Origin: Lysobacteraceae bacterium NML93-0399
GTDB taxonomy: Bacteria > Pseudomonadota > Gammaproteobacteria > Xanthomonadales > Xanthomonadaceae
DNA: 64,000 nt
NCBI GenBank assembly: GCA_002307375.1
Contig: NTJI01000001.1
Span: 1,612,001-1,676,000, forward strand
Direction of reading: 5' to 3'
The translations under genes and the position numbers were made by a program. This document shows positions 47,226 to 56,600 of the stretch, in pieces. A model generated the notes under the pieces. It made no database searches. It was not told where the DNA came from and saw only the letters and a list, made by a program, of their open reading frames with translations. Within the stretch, counting starts at the first letter, position 1; each line of letters starts with the position of its first letter.

Positions 47226-47507
47226 TCAGTGGTAGTCGACGATCTCGACACCGGCGACATCACCGTCCTCCCATCGGAAGCAGATGCGCCATTGATCGTT
47301 GATCCGGATGCTGTACTGGCCTCGCCGCGTGCCCTTGAGTGCTTCGAGCCGATTGGCAGGCGGAATGCGCAGGTCATCGAGCTGGGCCGCGGCATTGAGC
47401 ATGCGCAGCTTCCGGCGCGCGACCTGCTGGATATCCGCCGGCAACCGGCGCGAGCGGATGCCCGACCAGATCTTCTCCGCTTCCCTGTCGACAAAGCTCC
47501 GGATCAC
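47226..47507 (-). CDS. higB: HigB-family toxin (RelE superfamily)
   Basis: A 93-aa RelE-fold ribosome-dependent mRNA interferase. The conserved elements are IRSFVDREAEKIW at the start, ARRKLRMLNAA, LEALKGTRRGQYSIRINDQWRICFRWEDG and the final VEIVDYH. The start is a GTG at 47507; the ATG at 47518 is out of frame. Toxin precedes antitoxin on the minus strand. A perfect 12-bp palindrome lies 21 bp upstream and is a probable operator for HigA. The locus is a small defence/stress module next to recD. Confidence 0.92.
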   Translation of the reverse strand: MIRSFVDREAEKIWSGIRSRRLPADIQQVARRKLRMLNAAAQLDDLRIPPANRLEALKGTRRGQYSIRINDQWRICFRWEDGDVAGVEIVDYH

Positions 47508-47527
47508 GAACCGACCATAACGCAGAC

Positions 47528-47539
47528 CGTCATATGACG
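47528..47539. promoter_or_regulatory. Candidate HigA operator
   Basis: Perfect palindrome CGTCATATGACG centred 27 bp before the higB start. A further ACCGTCAT half-site follows (47543-47550), giving direct repeats of the same half-site. HigA antitoxins bind such palindromes over their own promoters; the assignment is by position and symmetry. Confidence 0.5.
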
Positions 47540-47569
47540 CAAACCGTCATGGCGGTCATTCACCCCGGC

Positions 47570-49522
47570 TCAGAACAGCGCGCCCTGGCTTGGCGGCGCC
47601 TCGGGCGCGCGCTGCGTCGTCGATGCACCGGGCACGTTGCCGGCCCCCAGCCGCCACCCCAGTCCCGACCAGCGGCTGGCGTGGCGGTCGAGCGCCATGC
47701 GGATGACCGGCGCGCTGCCGACGACATGCAGGGCGCTGCGGGCGCGGGTCATGCCGGTGTAGACGAGTTCGCGCGACAACACGCGGTTGAAGCGTTCGGG
47801 CAGGACCAGCCAGACGGTGTCGAACTCCGAGCCCTGCGCCTTGTGCACGGTCATCGCGAACGCGCTGTCGTGCGCGGGCAGGGCGGCGGGGTGGAAGGGA
47901 CGCGGCGACTGCGCGTCGTCGCCTGGGAACCAGGCCATGACGGTGCCGTCGTCGTCGGCGAGACAAATACCGATGTCGCCGTTGAACAGGCGGTGGCGAT
48001 AGCTGTTCTCGGTGATCAGCAGCAGGCGGCCGTGGAAGTAGGCGCCATCGCTGCCGCGACGTGCGGCGTGTGCGCCACCATTTCCGGTGAGCAGGGCTTC
48101 GATGCGCGCATTGAGGCTGCGCGCGCCCTGCAGCCCTTCGCGCACCGCGGTGAGGATGCGCAGGCGCGCGGCGCGGGCGAGTGCCTCGACCGGATCGGTG
48201 GTGTCGGCGAGGGCGGTCCAGTGCGCGAGCAGGGTGTCGCGATGGGCCTGCAGCGGGTCGGTTTCGTTCTCGTGGAACTGCACGCCGGACAGCGCGCCGG
48301 TGCGCAGCAGCGACAGGGCCGTGTCGGCGTCGCCGTCGCGCACGGCGTGGGCGAGGGGCGCGAGATCGAGCGCGGCGCTCTGGCGGTAGCCGCGTTGCAG
48401 GTGGATGCGGCGGCCGGGAAACACTGGGCCGTCATTCCCGCCTGCGCGGGAATGATGTGCAAGAGCGCCGAGCAGTGGCTGCAGCGCTTCGGCGTCGTCA
48501 TCGGCGATGCCGGTGCCGTCGCCGGCCGCGCGCAGGATGCCGCTGAGCACGTCGCCGGCTTCGACCGAGGGCAACTGGTCGGGATCGCCCAGCAGCACCA
48601 GACGCGCGCCGTCGGCGACGGCTTCGACCAGCTTGGCCATCAGCGGCAGGTCGATCATCGAGGCTTCGTCGACGATGACCGCATCGAAGGGCAGCGGGTT
48701 GTCGGCGTGATGGCGGAACGTCGGCGAATCGGGAATCGTGCCGAGCAGGCGGTGCAGCGTTGTGCCGGATGCGGGCAGCGCGTCGAGCAGCGCGGGGTCG
48801 ACACCGGCCTCGCCCAGCACCTGCACCGCGCGGCGGAGGCTTTCGGCCATGCGCTCGGCGGCGCGACCGGTGGGCGCGGCCAGCGCGATGCGTGGCGCGG
48901 GTCTGCCGGCCTGCGCGGCCTGTGCGACCAGCAGCACCAGCAGGCGCGCGATGGTGGTGGTCTTGCCGGTGCCGGGGCCGCCGGTGACGAGGGCAAGCGT
49001 GTGGCGCAGCGCGACTGCGGCGGCGCGTGCCTGCAGATCAGCATCCGTGGCGTCGCGCGCGTGCGGGAACAGCGTGTCGAACAGCGGAGCGAGTGTGTCG
49101 AGCGCGGACGTGTCCGGCGTGGCCGCGCCGATGCGGCGCAGGCCATCGGCGAGGCGGCGTTCGTACTCGCGATAGCGGCGCAGGTAGAGCAGGGCGCTGG
49201 TGTCGTCGGCGCCTTCGAAGACGAGTGGTGTGTCGGTTGCGGACTCCGCGTCTGCTGCGTCTGGCGTGGACACCCAGCGCGATGCCTGCAGCGCGTCGCG
49301 CCAGGCATCGGGCGCGGGCCAGTCGATGTCGGCGTCGGTGAGGCGACGCGGATCGGCGGGCGAAAACCCGGCGTGGCCGTTGGCGACGGCGAGCGAGGCC
49401 AACGTCGCGGCGGCGAGCACGAGATCGGGGGTGGCCGGATCGAGGCGGCGCAGGGACTGGGCGAGCGCGAGGTCGAGCGGACGGAGGATCTTCGCGTCGC
49501 GGAGTTGGGTCAGCAATGTCAT
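47570..49522 (-). CDS. recD: Exodeoxyribonuclease V alpha subunit RecD
   Basis: The 5'-3' helicase of the RecBCD double-strand-break repair complex; 650 aa (E. coli 608). It has an N-terminal RecBCD-interaction domain (1-160), Walker A TGGPGTGKTTT (about 188-198), ALAAPTGRAAERM, Walker B IVDEASMIDLPLM, LLGDPDQLPSVEAGDVL, and the C-terminal UvrD-like segment AMTVHKAQGSEFDTVWLVLP..YTGMTRARSALHV. A 26-bp palindromic repeat has been inserted in frame near residue 356-364. It is separated from recB by 463 bp containing two repeat elements, so it may be transcribed separately. Confidence 0.95.
   Translation of the reverse strand: MTLLTQLRDAKILRPLDLALAQSLRRLDPATPDLVLAAATLASLAVANGHAGFSPADPRRLTDADIDWPAPDAWRDALQASRWVSTPDAADAESATDTPLVFEGADDTSALLYLRRYREYERRLADGLRRIGAATPDTSALDTLAPLFDTLFPHARDATDADLQARAAAVALRHTLALVTGGPGTGKTTTIARLLVLLVAQAAQAGRPAPRIALAAPTGRAAERMAESLRRAVQVLGEAGVDPALLDALPASGTTLHRLLGTIPDSPTFRHHADNPLPFDAVIVDEASMIDLPLMAKLVEAVADGARLVLLGDPDQLPSVEAGDVLSGILRAAGDGTGIADDDAEALQPLLGALAHHSRAGGNDGPVFPGRRIHLQRGYRQSAALDLAPLAHAVRDGDADTALSLLRTGALSGVQFHENETDPLQAHRDTLLAHWTALADTTDPVEALARAARLRILTAVREGLQGARSLNARIEALLTGNGGAHAARRGSDGAYFHGRLLLITENSYRHRLFNGDIGICLADDDGTVMAWFPGDDAQSPRPFHPAALPAHDSAFAMTVHKAQGSEFDTVWLVLPERFNRVLSRELVYTGMTRARSALHVVGSAPVIRMALDRHASRWSGLGWRLGAGNVPGASTTQRAPEAPPSQGALF
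48431..48456. repeat. Palindromic repeat inserted in frame in recD
   Basis: GTCATTCCCGCCTGCGCGGGAATGAT is a near-perfect palindrome of the same type as that at 36138-36163. On the minus strand it encodes the segment HSRAGGND in RecD, just before VFPGRRIHLQRGYRQS, a position where homologues have a variable loop. The frame is preserved. Confidence 0.75.
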
Positions 49523-49609
49523 GGCGTGCGCTCCGCAAGCGTTTCACGATGCTCCGCGCGCATGGTTTCCCGAAGACGCCCATGAGCCCCAACGCGTGGC
49601 GCAATCGGC

Positions 49610-49765
49610 CCCTTCCCCCGCGCGCGGGGGAAGGTTGGGATGGGGGCAAACGGTCCGATTGCGGACAGGGTTGGCGCACGTCCGAAAGTTCGATGCGTGA
49701 TGACTTCCTTCGTCGACTTAGGGTTCGCCCCCACCCAACCCTCCCCCGTGAACGGGGGAGGGCTT
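49610..49765. mobile_element. MITE-like element, first of a tandem pair between recB and recD
   Basis: Left hairpin CTTCCCCCGCGCGCGGGGGAAGG then TTGGGATGGGGGC; right end (about 49728-49765) is the inverse, CGCCCCCACCCAACCCTCCCCCGTGAAC.... The interior (~75 bp) carries GGTCCGATTGCGGAC and TGATGACTTCCTTCGTCGACT. It is the same family as the termini of the DUF559 element. With the next unit it fills most of the 463-bp gap 49523-49985; no gene is present there. Confidence 0.72.
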
Positions 49766-49789
49766 CGATCCGGCGCGCGCATGATCTGC

Positions 49790-49945
49790 TTTTTCCCCCG
49801 CTTGCGGGGGAAGGTTGGGATGGGGGCGAACGGCCCGATCGCGGACGGGGCTGAAGCACGTCTGATAGGTCGACGCTTGATGACTTCCTTCGTCGACTGA
49901 CGGTTTGCCCCCACCCAACCCTCCCCCGCTTGCGGGGGAGGGCTC
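49790..49945. mobile_element. MITE-like element, second of a tandem pair between recB and recD
   Basis: Direct copy of the preceding unit offset by 180 bp. The hairpin ends are CCCCCGCTTGCGGGGG, and the interior TGATGACTTCCTTCGTCGACT is identical; other interior positions differ at roughly one base in five. The right end reads CCCCCACCCAACCCTCCCCC GCTTGCGGGGGAGGGCTC, identical in sequence to the ends of the DUF559 element. Confidence 0.72.
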
Positions 49946-49985
49946 TGATTGGCTGCGCGGAAGAGATATGTCGGGACAGCCACCC

Positions 49986-52900
49986 TCATGCGGCCACCCC
50001 CGCTTCCTCGCCCGCGAACAGCGCATCGAGCGCGTGCACGAGTTCCGGCGCGAAACGCCACGCCCGCACACCGGGCGCATCCTCGCGACTCGCATCCAGT
50101 CCACGACAAAAGAGATACCGCGCGCCGCCGAAGTCGCGGTCGTAATCGTAGGCATCGCCCAGCCGGAAGCGCAGCCAGCGGTGTAGGGCGACGGTGTAGA
50201 TCAGCGCCTGCAGGTCGTACTCGCTGTGCGCCATCGCCTCGGCAAGCTGCGCGGCGCCGTAGCCGGGCAGGCGGTTGGTCTTGTAGTCGAGCACGTACCA
50301 CTTGCCGTCGTGCAGATAGGTCAGATCGATCAGGCCGGTCATCAGGCCTTCAAGGCGGCGGCGCAGGCCGAAGCCGCCGCGTGCGGTGGACACGCCGTGC
50401 TTGTGCAGCAGCGTCAGCAGCGCGTCGACACGCGTGGGCGCGAGCGCGAACTGGAACTCGATCTCCGGGCGGCGCCGGTCGGGCGGCACATCCGCCAGGC
50501 GCGTGCCTTCGGGCAAGGGCACGGTCAGCGTCTGCCCGACCAATGGTGTCAGCACGGCGAGGCCGTCGTCGATGTCCTCGCCGGTATAGCCGGCCGCGCG
50601 CAGGCGCTCGACGATGATCGCCGCGTCCGCAACAGGCGCGGCGTCGCCGGGCATCCACGACGCCCAGCGGGCGAAGTCGCTGCGTTCGAGCACGTCGTGC
50701 AGCACCACGCCGAAGCGTGCGCCGGCGAAGCGGGGGTCGAACGCGGCGGTGTCGTCGCTGGTGTCAACGGCGACCGCGGGTTCGTCCCGGCCGCCCGGTG
50801 CAGGCTGGGTGGCGGCGCTGGAGACTTCGCCGCCGGCATCGGCATTCGCCAGTTGCGTGAAGCTGTAGACCCACCAGTCGCTGGCGAGACTGCGTGTGCT
50901 GGTGCGTGCGGGCGGTACGACCTCGACATCCGCAGGCGGCAGCCACGGCAGAGTGTCCGGCGGCGTGCGCGTGTCGACGTGCACCGCATCGCCGAGTGCG
51001 GTCTGCAGCGCCGCGGGCGCGTCGATCATCCGCGCGATCGCGGACTTGTCGTGGCCGCACAACGGGCCGCCGGCCAGCCACAGCGCGTCGCGGGCGCGGG
51101 TCAGGCCGACGTAGAGCAGGCGCGCGTCCTCGGCGCGCTGCGCGCGTTTCCAGCGCGCTTCCGCGTCCTTCCAGCCGGAGCTGCCGGGCATCAGTTTCCA
51201 GTGCAGGCTGCGGCCGTCCTCGTCCATTGTCGTGACGTGCTGGCCGGGCGGGCGCTCGCGGCCAACGATGCCGGCGAAGGGCAGGAACACAAGCGGGTAC
51301 TCGAGGCCTTTGCTCTTGTGCAGGGTGACGATCTGCACGCGGCGCGCGTCGGATTCGAGGCGCAGCAACTGGCTGTCGTCGTCGCTGCTGGCCGCAGCGA
51401 TCGCGCGCGCCAGCCAGTCGACCAGGCCGTGCAGTCCCAGTGCGTGCGCCTGCGCTTCCTGCAGCAGTTCGGCCAGCTGCAGGTAGTTGGTCAGGCGGCG
51501 CTCGCCGTCGAGCAGGCCGAGCAGACGGCTCGCGTGCTCACTGCACAGCGCGGTGATCAGCGCGAGCGGGCCGCCGCGCTGCAGTCGGTCGCGCCAGTCC
51601 AGCGCGGTGCGTTGCCAGGCGCGAAACGCGTCGCCGTCCGCGTCCAGCGCGGCGATCCGCGTCGCGTCCTCGCCGACCAGCACCGTCGACAGCGCCATGC
51701 GCAGGCGGCCGTCGTCGGCGCCGTGCAGCAGGGCCAGCAGTAGTGCATGCACGTCACGTGCTTCCGGCGTGGCGAACAGGCTCTGCTTGCCGGCGGCGAC
51801 GGCGGGAATGCCGACCTGCGCCAGCGCGGTGCGGATGCGCGTGGCCTCCGAATGGCTGCGCACCAGCACGGCGATGTCGCCGGCCTGCACCGGGCGGCCT
51901 TTGATCGTCGCGCGCCCGGCGCGCGCATCCGACAGCACACCGTGGATTGCGGCCACGCAGGCCTGTGTGGCGAGTTCGCGCGAGTGGCCGGCGCTGTGCG
52001 GCTTTTCCTTGCCGCGGCTGTCGAACTCGCCGGTCGGCGCGGCCTGCCACAGCGTCAGCGCCGGCGCAGGTGCGCCGTCACGCAGGAAATCGCTGTCGTG
52101 GCGCACGCCGCCGGGCGCGACTTCGAAGAACGCGATGCGTGGATCGACGAAGGGCGCGGGAATCTTGTCCGGCGCCGCGTCATGCGCGCGCTGCGCCTGC
52201 GCGTACAGCGCCGCGATCGCGCGCAGCACGCCCGGACGCGAGCGGAAGTTCGCGGCCAACGGCGGCGCGGCTTCGGCGGTCGCGCGTGCGGCGAGATAGG
52301 TCTCGACATCGCCGCCGCGGAAGCCGTAGATCGCCTGCTTGGGATCGCCGATGACGAACAGCGCAGGCGCACCGCTAGCCACGCCGAACACGCGTTCGAA
52401 GATGCGCCACTGGCGCGGGTCGGTGTCCTGGAATTCGTCGACCAGCGCGACCGCGTACTGCGCGCGCAACTTGGCGACCAGCGCATCGGCACGCGGACCT
52501 TCGATCGCATCGGCGACGCGGTCGATCAGATCGTCATAGGTCTGCAGGCGCTGCTGCTGCTTGAAACGCGCAATGCGGCCGCGTGCGTCGTCGCGCAGGC
52601 GGTGCAGCAGTTCGACGCGGCGTGCGTCCTTGAATTCCTCGACCGCGGCAAGCGCATCGAGATACGCCGGCACCGCATCGCAGATCGTCGATTCGGGCGT
52701 GCGGCCCGCACCGGCCTTGCTGGTGCGGGCGAGCAGGGTGTCGCGGCTCAGGTTGCCGAGCTTGTCGTGCTGGAACGGCGTGTCGGCATTGCCGTTGCGG
52801 CACCAGGCATCGAGCGCATCGAACAGGGCATGGATCCACTCGGCCTTGTAGCTGCCGCCGTGCAGCACCTTGCCCTCGACCGCCGACAGCAGCGACGCGC

Positions 52901-53618
52901 GGAAGCTGTCGCCCTGCGCCTGGAACGCCTCGCGCAATGCGCTCGAGGCCGCGTGCAGTCGCGGCGTCGGATCAGCGGGCAGGTCGCTCAGTGCGGGCCG
53001 CAGCACGCGTTCGCGCACCAGCGGCACCAGATCGCCGGCCAGTGCCGGATGGCCCTGCGACCACAGGCCGATCAGATCGTCGGCAGCGTCGGCTTCCACG
53101 CCGTGCGCGCGCCACAGGTCGGCGGCGATCGCCTCGCGCAGGCTGCGGTCGTCGGCCATCAGCTCCGGCGCGTCGAAACCCTGGCCGGATTCGAGCGCAT
53201 GGTCGCGCAGCACGCGCGCGCAGAACCCGTGGATGGTGAAGATCGCCGCGAGATCGATTTCGTCGGCAGCCGTGCGCAGGCGGCGCTGCAGGGCCGTCGC
53301 CGATTCGCGGCCGCGTTCGAGATGCGCGTCGATAACCGCGCGTGTCAGCACGGCTTCGGGCGAAGCGTCATCGCCGGGCGGCGTGCCGACCACTTCGGCG
53401 GCCAGCACCAGACGCGCGCGGATGCGGCTGCGCAGTTCCTGCGTCGCCGCTTCGGTGAAGGTCACCGCGAGGATCTGCCCGATCCGCAGCCCGCCTTCGA
53501 CGACCAGCCGCACCACCAGCGTCGCCAGGGTGAAGGTCTTGCCGGTGCCGGCGGAGGCTTCGATGGCCCGCACGCCGTCCAGCGGCAGGTCGAGGAAGGG
53601 ATCACGCGCGGCGGTCAT
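49986..53618 (-). CDS. recB: Exodeoxyribonuclease V beta subunit RecB
   Basis: A 1210-aa helicase-nuclease of RecBCD: 3'-5' helicase motor plus the complex's only nuclease, which also loads RecA. It has an N-terminal UvrD-like helicase with ASAGTGKTFTLATL (about 19-32), LVDEFQDTDPRQW, GDPKQAIYGFRG and VTLHKSKGLEYPLVFLP. The C-terminal RecB nuclease domain (about 980-1200) carries the His in GVVLHDVLER, the acidic residues of GLIDLTYLHDG and the catalytic VLDYKTN. Its ATG overlaps the recC stop (ATGA). Length matches E. coli RecB (1180). Confidence 0.96.
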   Translation of the reverse strand: MTAARDPFLDLPLDGVRAIEASAGTGKTFTLATLVVRLVVEGGLRIGQILAVTFTEAATQELRSRIRARLVLAAEVVGTPPGDDASPEAVLTRAVIDAHLERGRESATALQRRLRTAADEIDLAAIFTIHGFCARVLRDHALESGQGFDAPELMADDRSLREAIAADLWRAHGVEADAADDLIGLWSQGHPALAGDLVPLVRERVLRPALSDLPADPTPRLHAASSALREAFQAQGDSFRASLLSAVEGKVLHGGSYKAEWIHALFDALDAWCRNGNADTPFQHDKLGNLSRDTLLARTSKAGAGRTPESTICDAVPAYLDALAAVEEFKDARRVELLHRLRDDARGRIARFKQQQRLQTYDDLIDRVADAIEGPRADALVAKLRAQYAVALVDEFQDTDPRQWRIFERVFGVASGAPALFVIGDPKQAIYGFRGGDVETYLAARATAEAAPPLAANFRSRPGVLRAIAALYAQAQRAHDAAPDKIPAPFVDPRIAFFEVAPGGVRHDSDFLRDGAPAPALTLWQAAPTGEFDSRGKEKPHSAGHSRELATQACVAAIHGVLSDARAGRATIKGRPVQAGDIAVLVRSHSEATRIRTALAQVGIPAVAAGKQSLFATPEARDVHALLLALLHGADDGRLRMALSTVLVGEDATRIAALDADGDAFRAWQRTALDWRDRLQRGGPLALITALCSEHASRLLGLLDGERRLTNYLQLAELLQEAQAHALGLHGLVDWLARAIAAASSDDDSQLLRLESDARRVQIVTLHKSKGLEYPLVFLPFAGIVGRERPPGQHVTTMDEDGRSLHWKLMPGSSGWKDAEARWKRAQRAEDARLLYVGLTRARDALWLAGGPLCGHDKSAIARMIDAPAALQTALGDAVHVDTRTPPDTLPWLPPADVEVVPPARTSTRSLASDWWVYSFTQLANADAGGEVSSAATQPAPGGRDEPAVAVDTSDDTAAFDPRFAGARFGVVLHDVLERSDFARWASWMPGDAAPVADAAIIVERLRAAGYTGEDIDDGLAVLTPLVGQTLTVPLPEGTRLADVPPDRRRPEIEFQFALAPTRVDALLTLLHKHGVSTARGGFGLRRRLEGLMTGLIDLTYLHDGKWYVLDYKTNRLPGYGAAQLAEAMAHSEYDLQALIYTVALHRWLRFRLGDAYDYDRDFGGARYLFCRGLDASREDAPGVRAWRFAPELVHALDALFAGEEAGVAA

Positions 53619-56600
53619 TCGGCATCTTCCATGTCGAGGCGCGCGGCGATGTCGCGCAGTGCAACCGCATCCGTGCCCTCGTAGCGCTGACCGGCGGCGA
53701 CTGCGAGGAAGATCGCCATAGAGTGGTCGACGAACTCTCTACGCGTTGTCTCATTTACGAACGGATCGCGCCCACGCAAAGCCAACCGTAGTGGTTCCTT
53801 CAGGCTCTCAGCGAGACCAATGCCAGTCCCGAACCATTTCTCCGCGGCCTTCTTCAATCCTTTTTCGATATCTGGCGCAGCCTGGTAGTACGCCCAGCTG
53901 CTGTACGGCGCGAACACCAGCGGCGCTTGCAGGCCCTGCGCGCGCAGGGCGACCAGACGCGTGAGCACATCGCGGGCTTGGTCTGCCGGGATGAACGGAC
54001 GCTCGTGCGGGCCCTTGCCCAGTTCGCCACGGTCCTCGAACTGCACCATCGGGATGTCGAGTCCGGCCGCGGCGGCGAGCAGCCAGTCGAGACCGTCGCG
54101 GATTGTCGAGTTGCCGTTCGGCGCACCGATGCGCACGCGGGCGATGCCCTGCGGATACACATCGGCAAGACGGCCGTGCAGGCGCACCGGACCGGCGCCG
54201 GGCACATCGAGATCGACTTCGAGCCGTGGCGTGTCCGCACTCGCGTCCTCGCGCCAGGCGCGGAACCGCTCGGCGTAGTCGTCGACCTCGCGGCGCACCG
54301 CATCGAGCGTGCGGCGGCCCAGCGGACCCGACGGCAGCAGGCCACGCGCGCGCAGCAGCGCCTGCGTGGTCGCGTCGTCCTCGCCGCGCACGCATGCGTC
54401 GAACACCGCGCGCTGCAGGGCATGACGACCGAGGCCGCGGCCGGGCACGCCCAGCGGTTCGACGTCACTGTCGATCGCGTCGACATCGGCCAGGCGCAGC
54501 CCGAGACGCTGGCGCAGAAAGGCCTCGGCCGGCGCCTGCAGGAAACGCCGCAAGGTGTCGAGCGAGAGCGTGTCTTCGGCATCGACCGGCGGCAGCGGCG
54601 CGCCGTCGAACCACGGGCCGAGCGCCTGCCGTTGCGTGGCTGGGGCGGACGCCGCAGGCCACCATTGCGCGCGATAGGAAAAACGGCGCGCGTCGTCGCC
54701 GGCGCCGAACGCGGCCGGGGCGAACGGCTGCAGCGGATGCTGCACGACCAGGTCTTCGGCCGCGTCGCCGTCGACGTGCTGCGCGGCTGCGGCGGCGAGC
54801 AGTTCGGTCACCAGCAACGATGGCTCGCGCGCGCTGCCGTCACGCGGGTCGGCACCCTGATAGCTGACGTAGAACACGTCCTGCGCGGCGGCGAACAGCT
54901 GCAGGAACAGGAAACGGTCGTCGTCGCGCGTGGAGCGGTCACCGATGCGGCGCTGGGCGCTGCCGAGTTCGGCGGTCAGACGGTTGAGGCCGGCGGCGGG
55001 ATCGCGACGCGGGAAATCACCGTCGTTCATGCCCAGCAGGCAGATCGCGCGAAACGGCAGCAGGCGCATCGGCACCATGCGGCCGATGCTGATGCCGCCG
55101 GTCAGCAGCGGCGCACGCGTATCGGCCTCGCCGAGCACGCCGGCGAAATGCGCGCGCACCGCTTCGGGCGGCACCGGCGCGTCGAAACCGGCGCGGCGGG
55201 CATCGCGGGCGAAGTCGTCGATCAGCGTGCGCAGGCGATCGAGCGCGCGCTGCGTCGACGGCGTGGTCGGCGTGCGTGGCAGCAGGGCCTCGAGCAGACC
55301 GAGCAGGCGCGTGCGCCAGTCGTCGGGCACCAGCGCTTCGCCGAGTTGTTGCGTGTGCTTGGCCAACACGCGCAGCAACCGCAGCAGCGTGTCGAGTGCA
55401 TCGAGTGCACTGCCTTCGAGATCAGGCAGCGGTGCGAGCGTCTGACCGTTCGCGGTGACGATCGGCGCATCGCTGCCGCTGGCGTGACCGAGCAGCAAAC
55501 GGTCGAGCGCGAACGCCCAGGTGTAGGCGTCGTCGGCCGGCGCTTCCAGCCGTGCGCGGTGGGCGGCGTCCAGGCCCCAGCGCGCACCGGCGGCCGACAG
55601 CCACGCATGCAGACGATCGAACGCGGCGGCATCGAGTCCGGCCGCTTCGGCCAACGGCGGGCTGGCGAGCAGGTCGAGGATTTCGTTGAGGCCGAAGCGC
55701 GCGACCGGCAACGCCAGCAGGCGCACGAAGACATCGGCCAGTGGTTCGCCGGCCAGCGGGCTGGCATCGGCCAGTGCGTAGGGCATCGCGCCGTCCTGGC
55801 CGCGACCGCCGAACACCGCGTCGAGATACGGAATATAGGGGTCGATGTCGGGCGCCAGCACCGCGACCTCGCGCGGCTGCAATGGCGGATCGAAACGCCG
55901 GCCCTGCGGCGATTGCGGATCGAACATCGCCTGCAACTGGTCATGCAACACCTGCAGCTCGCGCAGGCGCGTGTGGCAGGCGTGGACCTGCAGGCTGGCA
56001 TCGCTGCGATCGACAGCGTCGCGCAAGGGGGAGCCGGGCGTCGCGCGGCGATGGAACAGGTCCGACTGCAGGCGCTGCAGCAGCCCGTCGCGTTGCGGGC
56101 CGCGGGTGTCGGGATCGACGTGCGCGGGAATCTCGCCGGTCGGATGCACGACCTCGTAACCACCGAGCACGGCCATGAAGTCGCGTCCCGCCGCGCCCCA
56201 GACCTGCAGCAGCGGATTCTCCGGCGAGGTGTCGGCGTCCTCGCCGGGCCGCGCGCGCTGCAGATCGCCCCAGTAGTCGCGCGTCGGCGAGGGCACGTAG
56301 AAATGCAGCGTGCCCACGCGTGCCTGCGTCGCCAGCACGCGCAGCACGTCGGGCGAGACGTTGAGCGTGGCGAAGGCGAACAGCCGCGGCGGCAGGCCGG
56401 CAGGCAGCGCGGCGTCGGCCGCTTCGAAGCGGTCGAGATAGGTCTGGATGCGCCGCGCGCGATGCGTGCGGTGTCGGGCGACGTGGCGCCACAGGATCGC
56501 CTGCGGATCGTCGCCATCGGCACCGGCTTCCCAGCGCAGCAGCCAGTCGCGACGCCAGGCCTGGTACTTCTCGAACACCGCGGCGAGTTCGCCGGCCAGC

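Noticed and set aside
49610..49945. Possible small CRISPR array because of repeated units with palindromes
   Set aside because: Only two units exist, each bounded by inverted (not direct) hairpins, with similar rather than unique interiors, and no cas genes nearby. A tandem MITE-like pair fits better.
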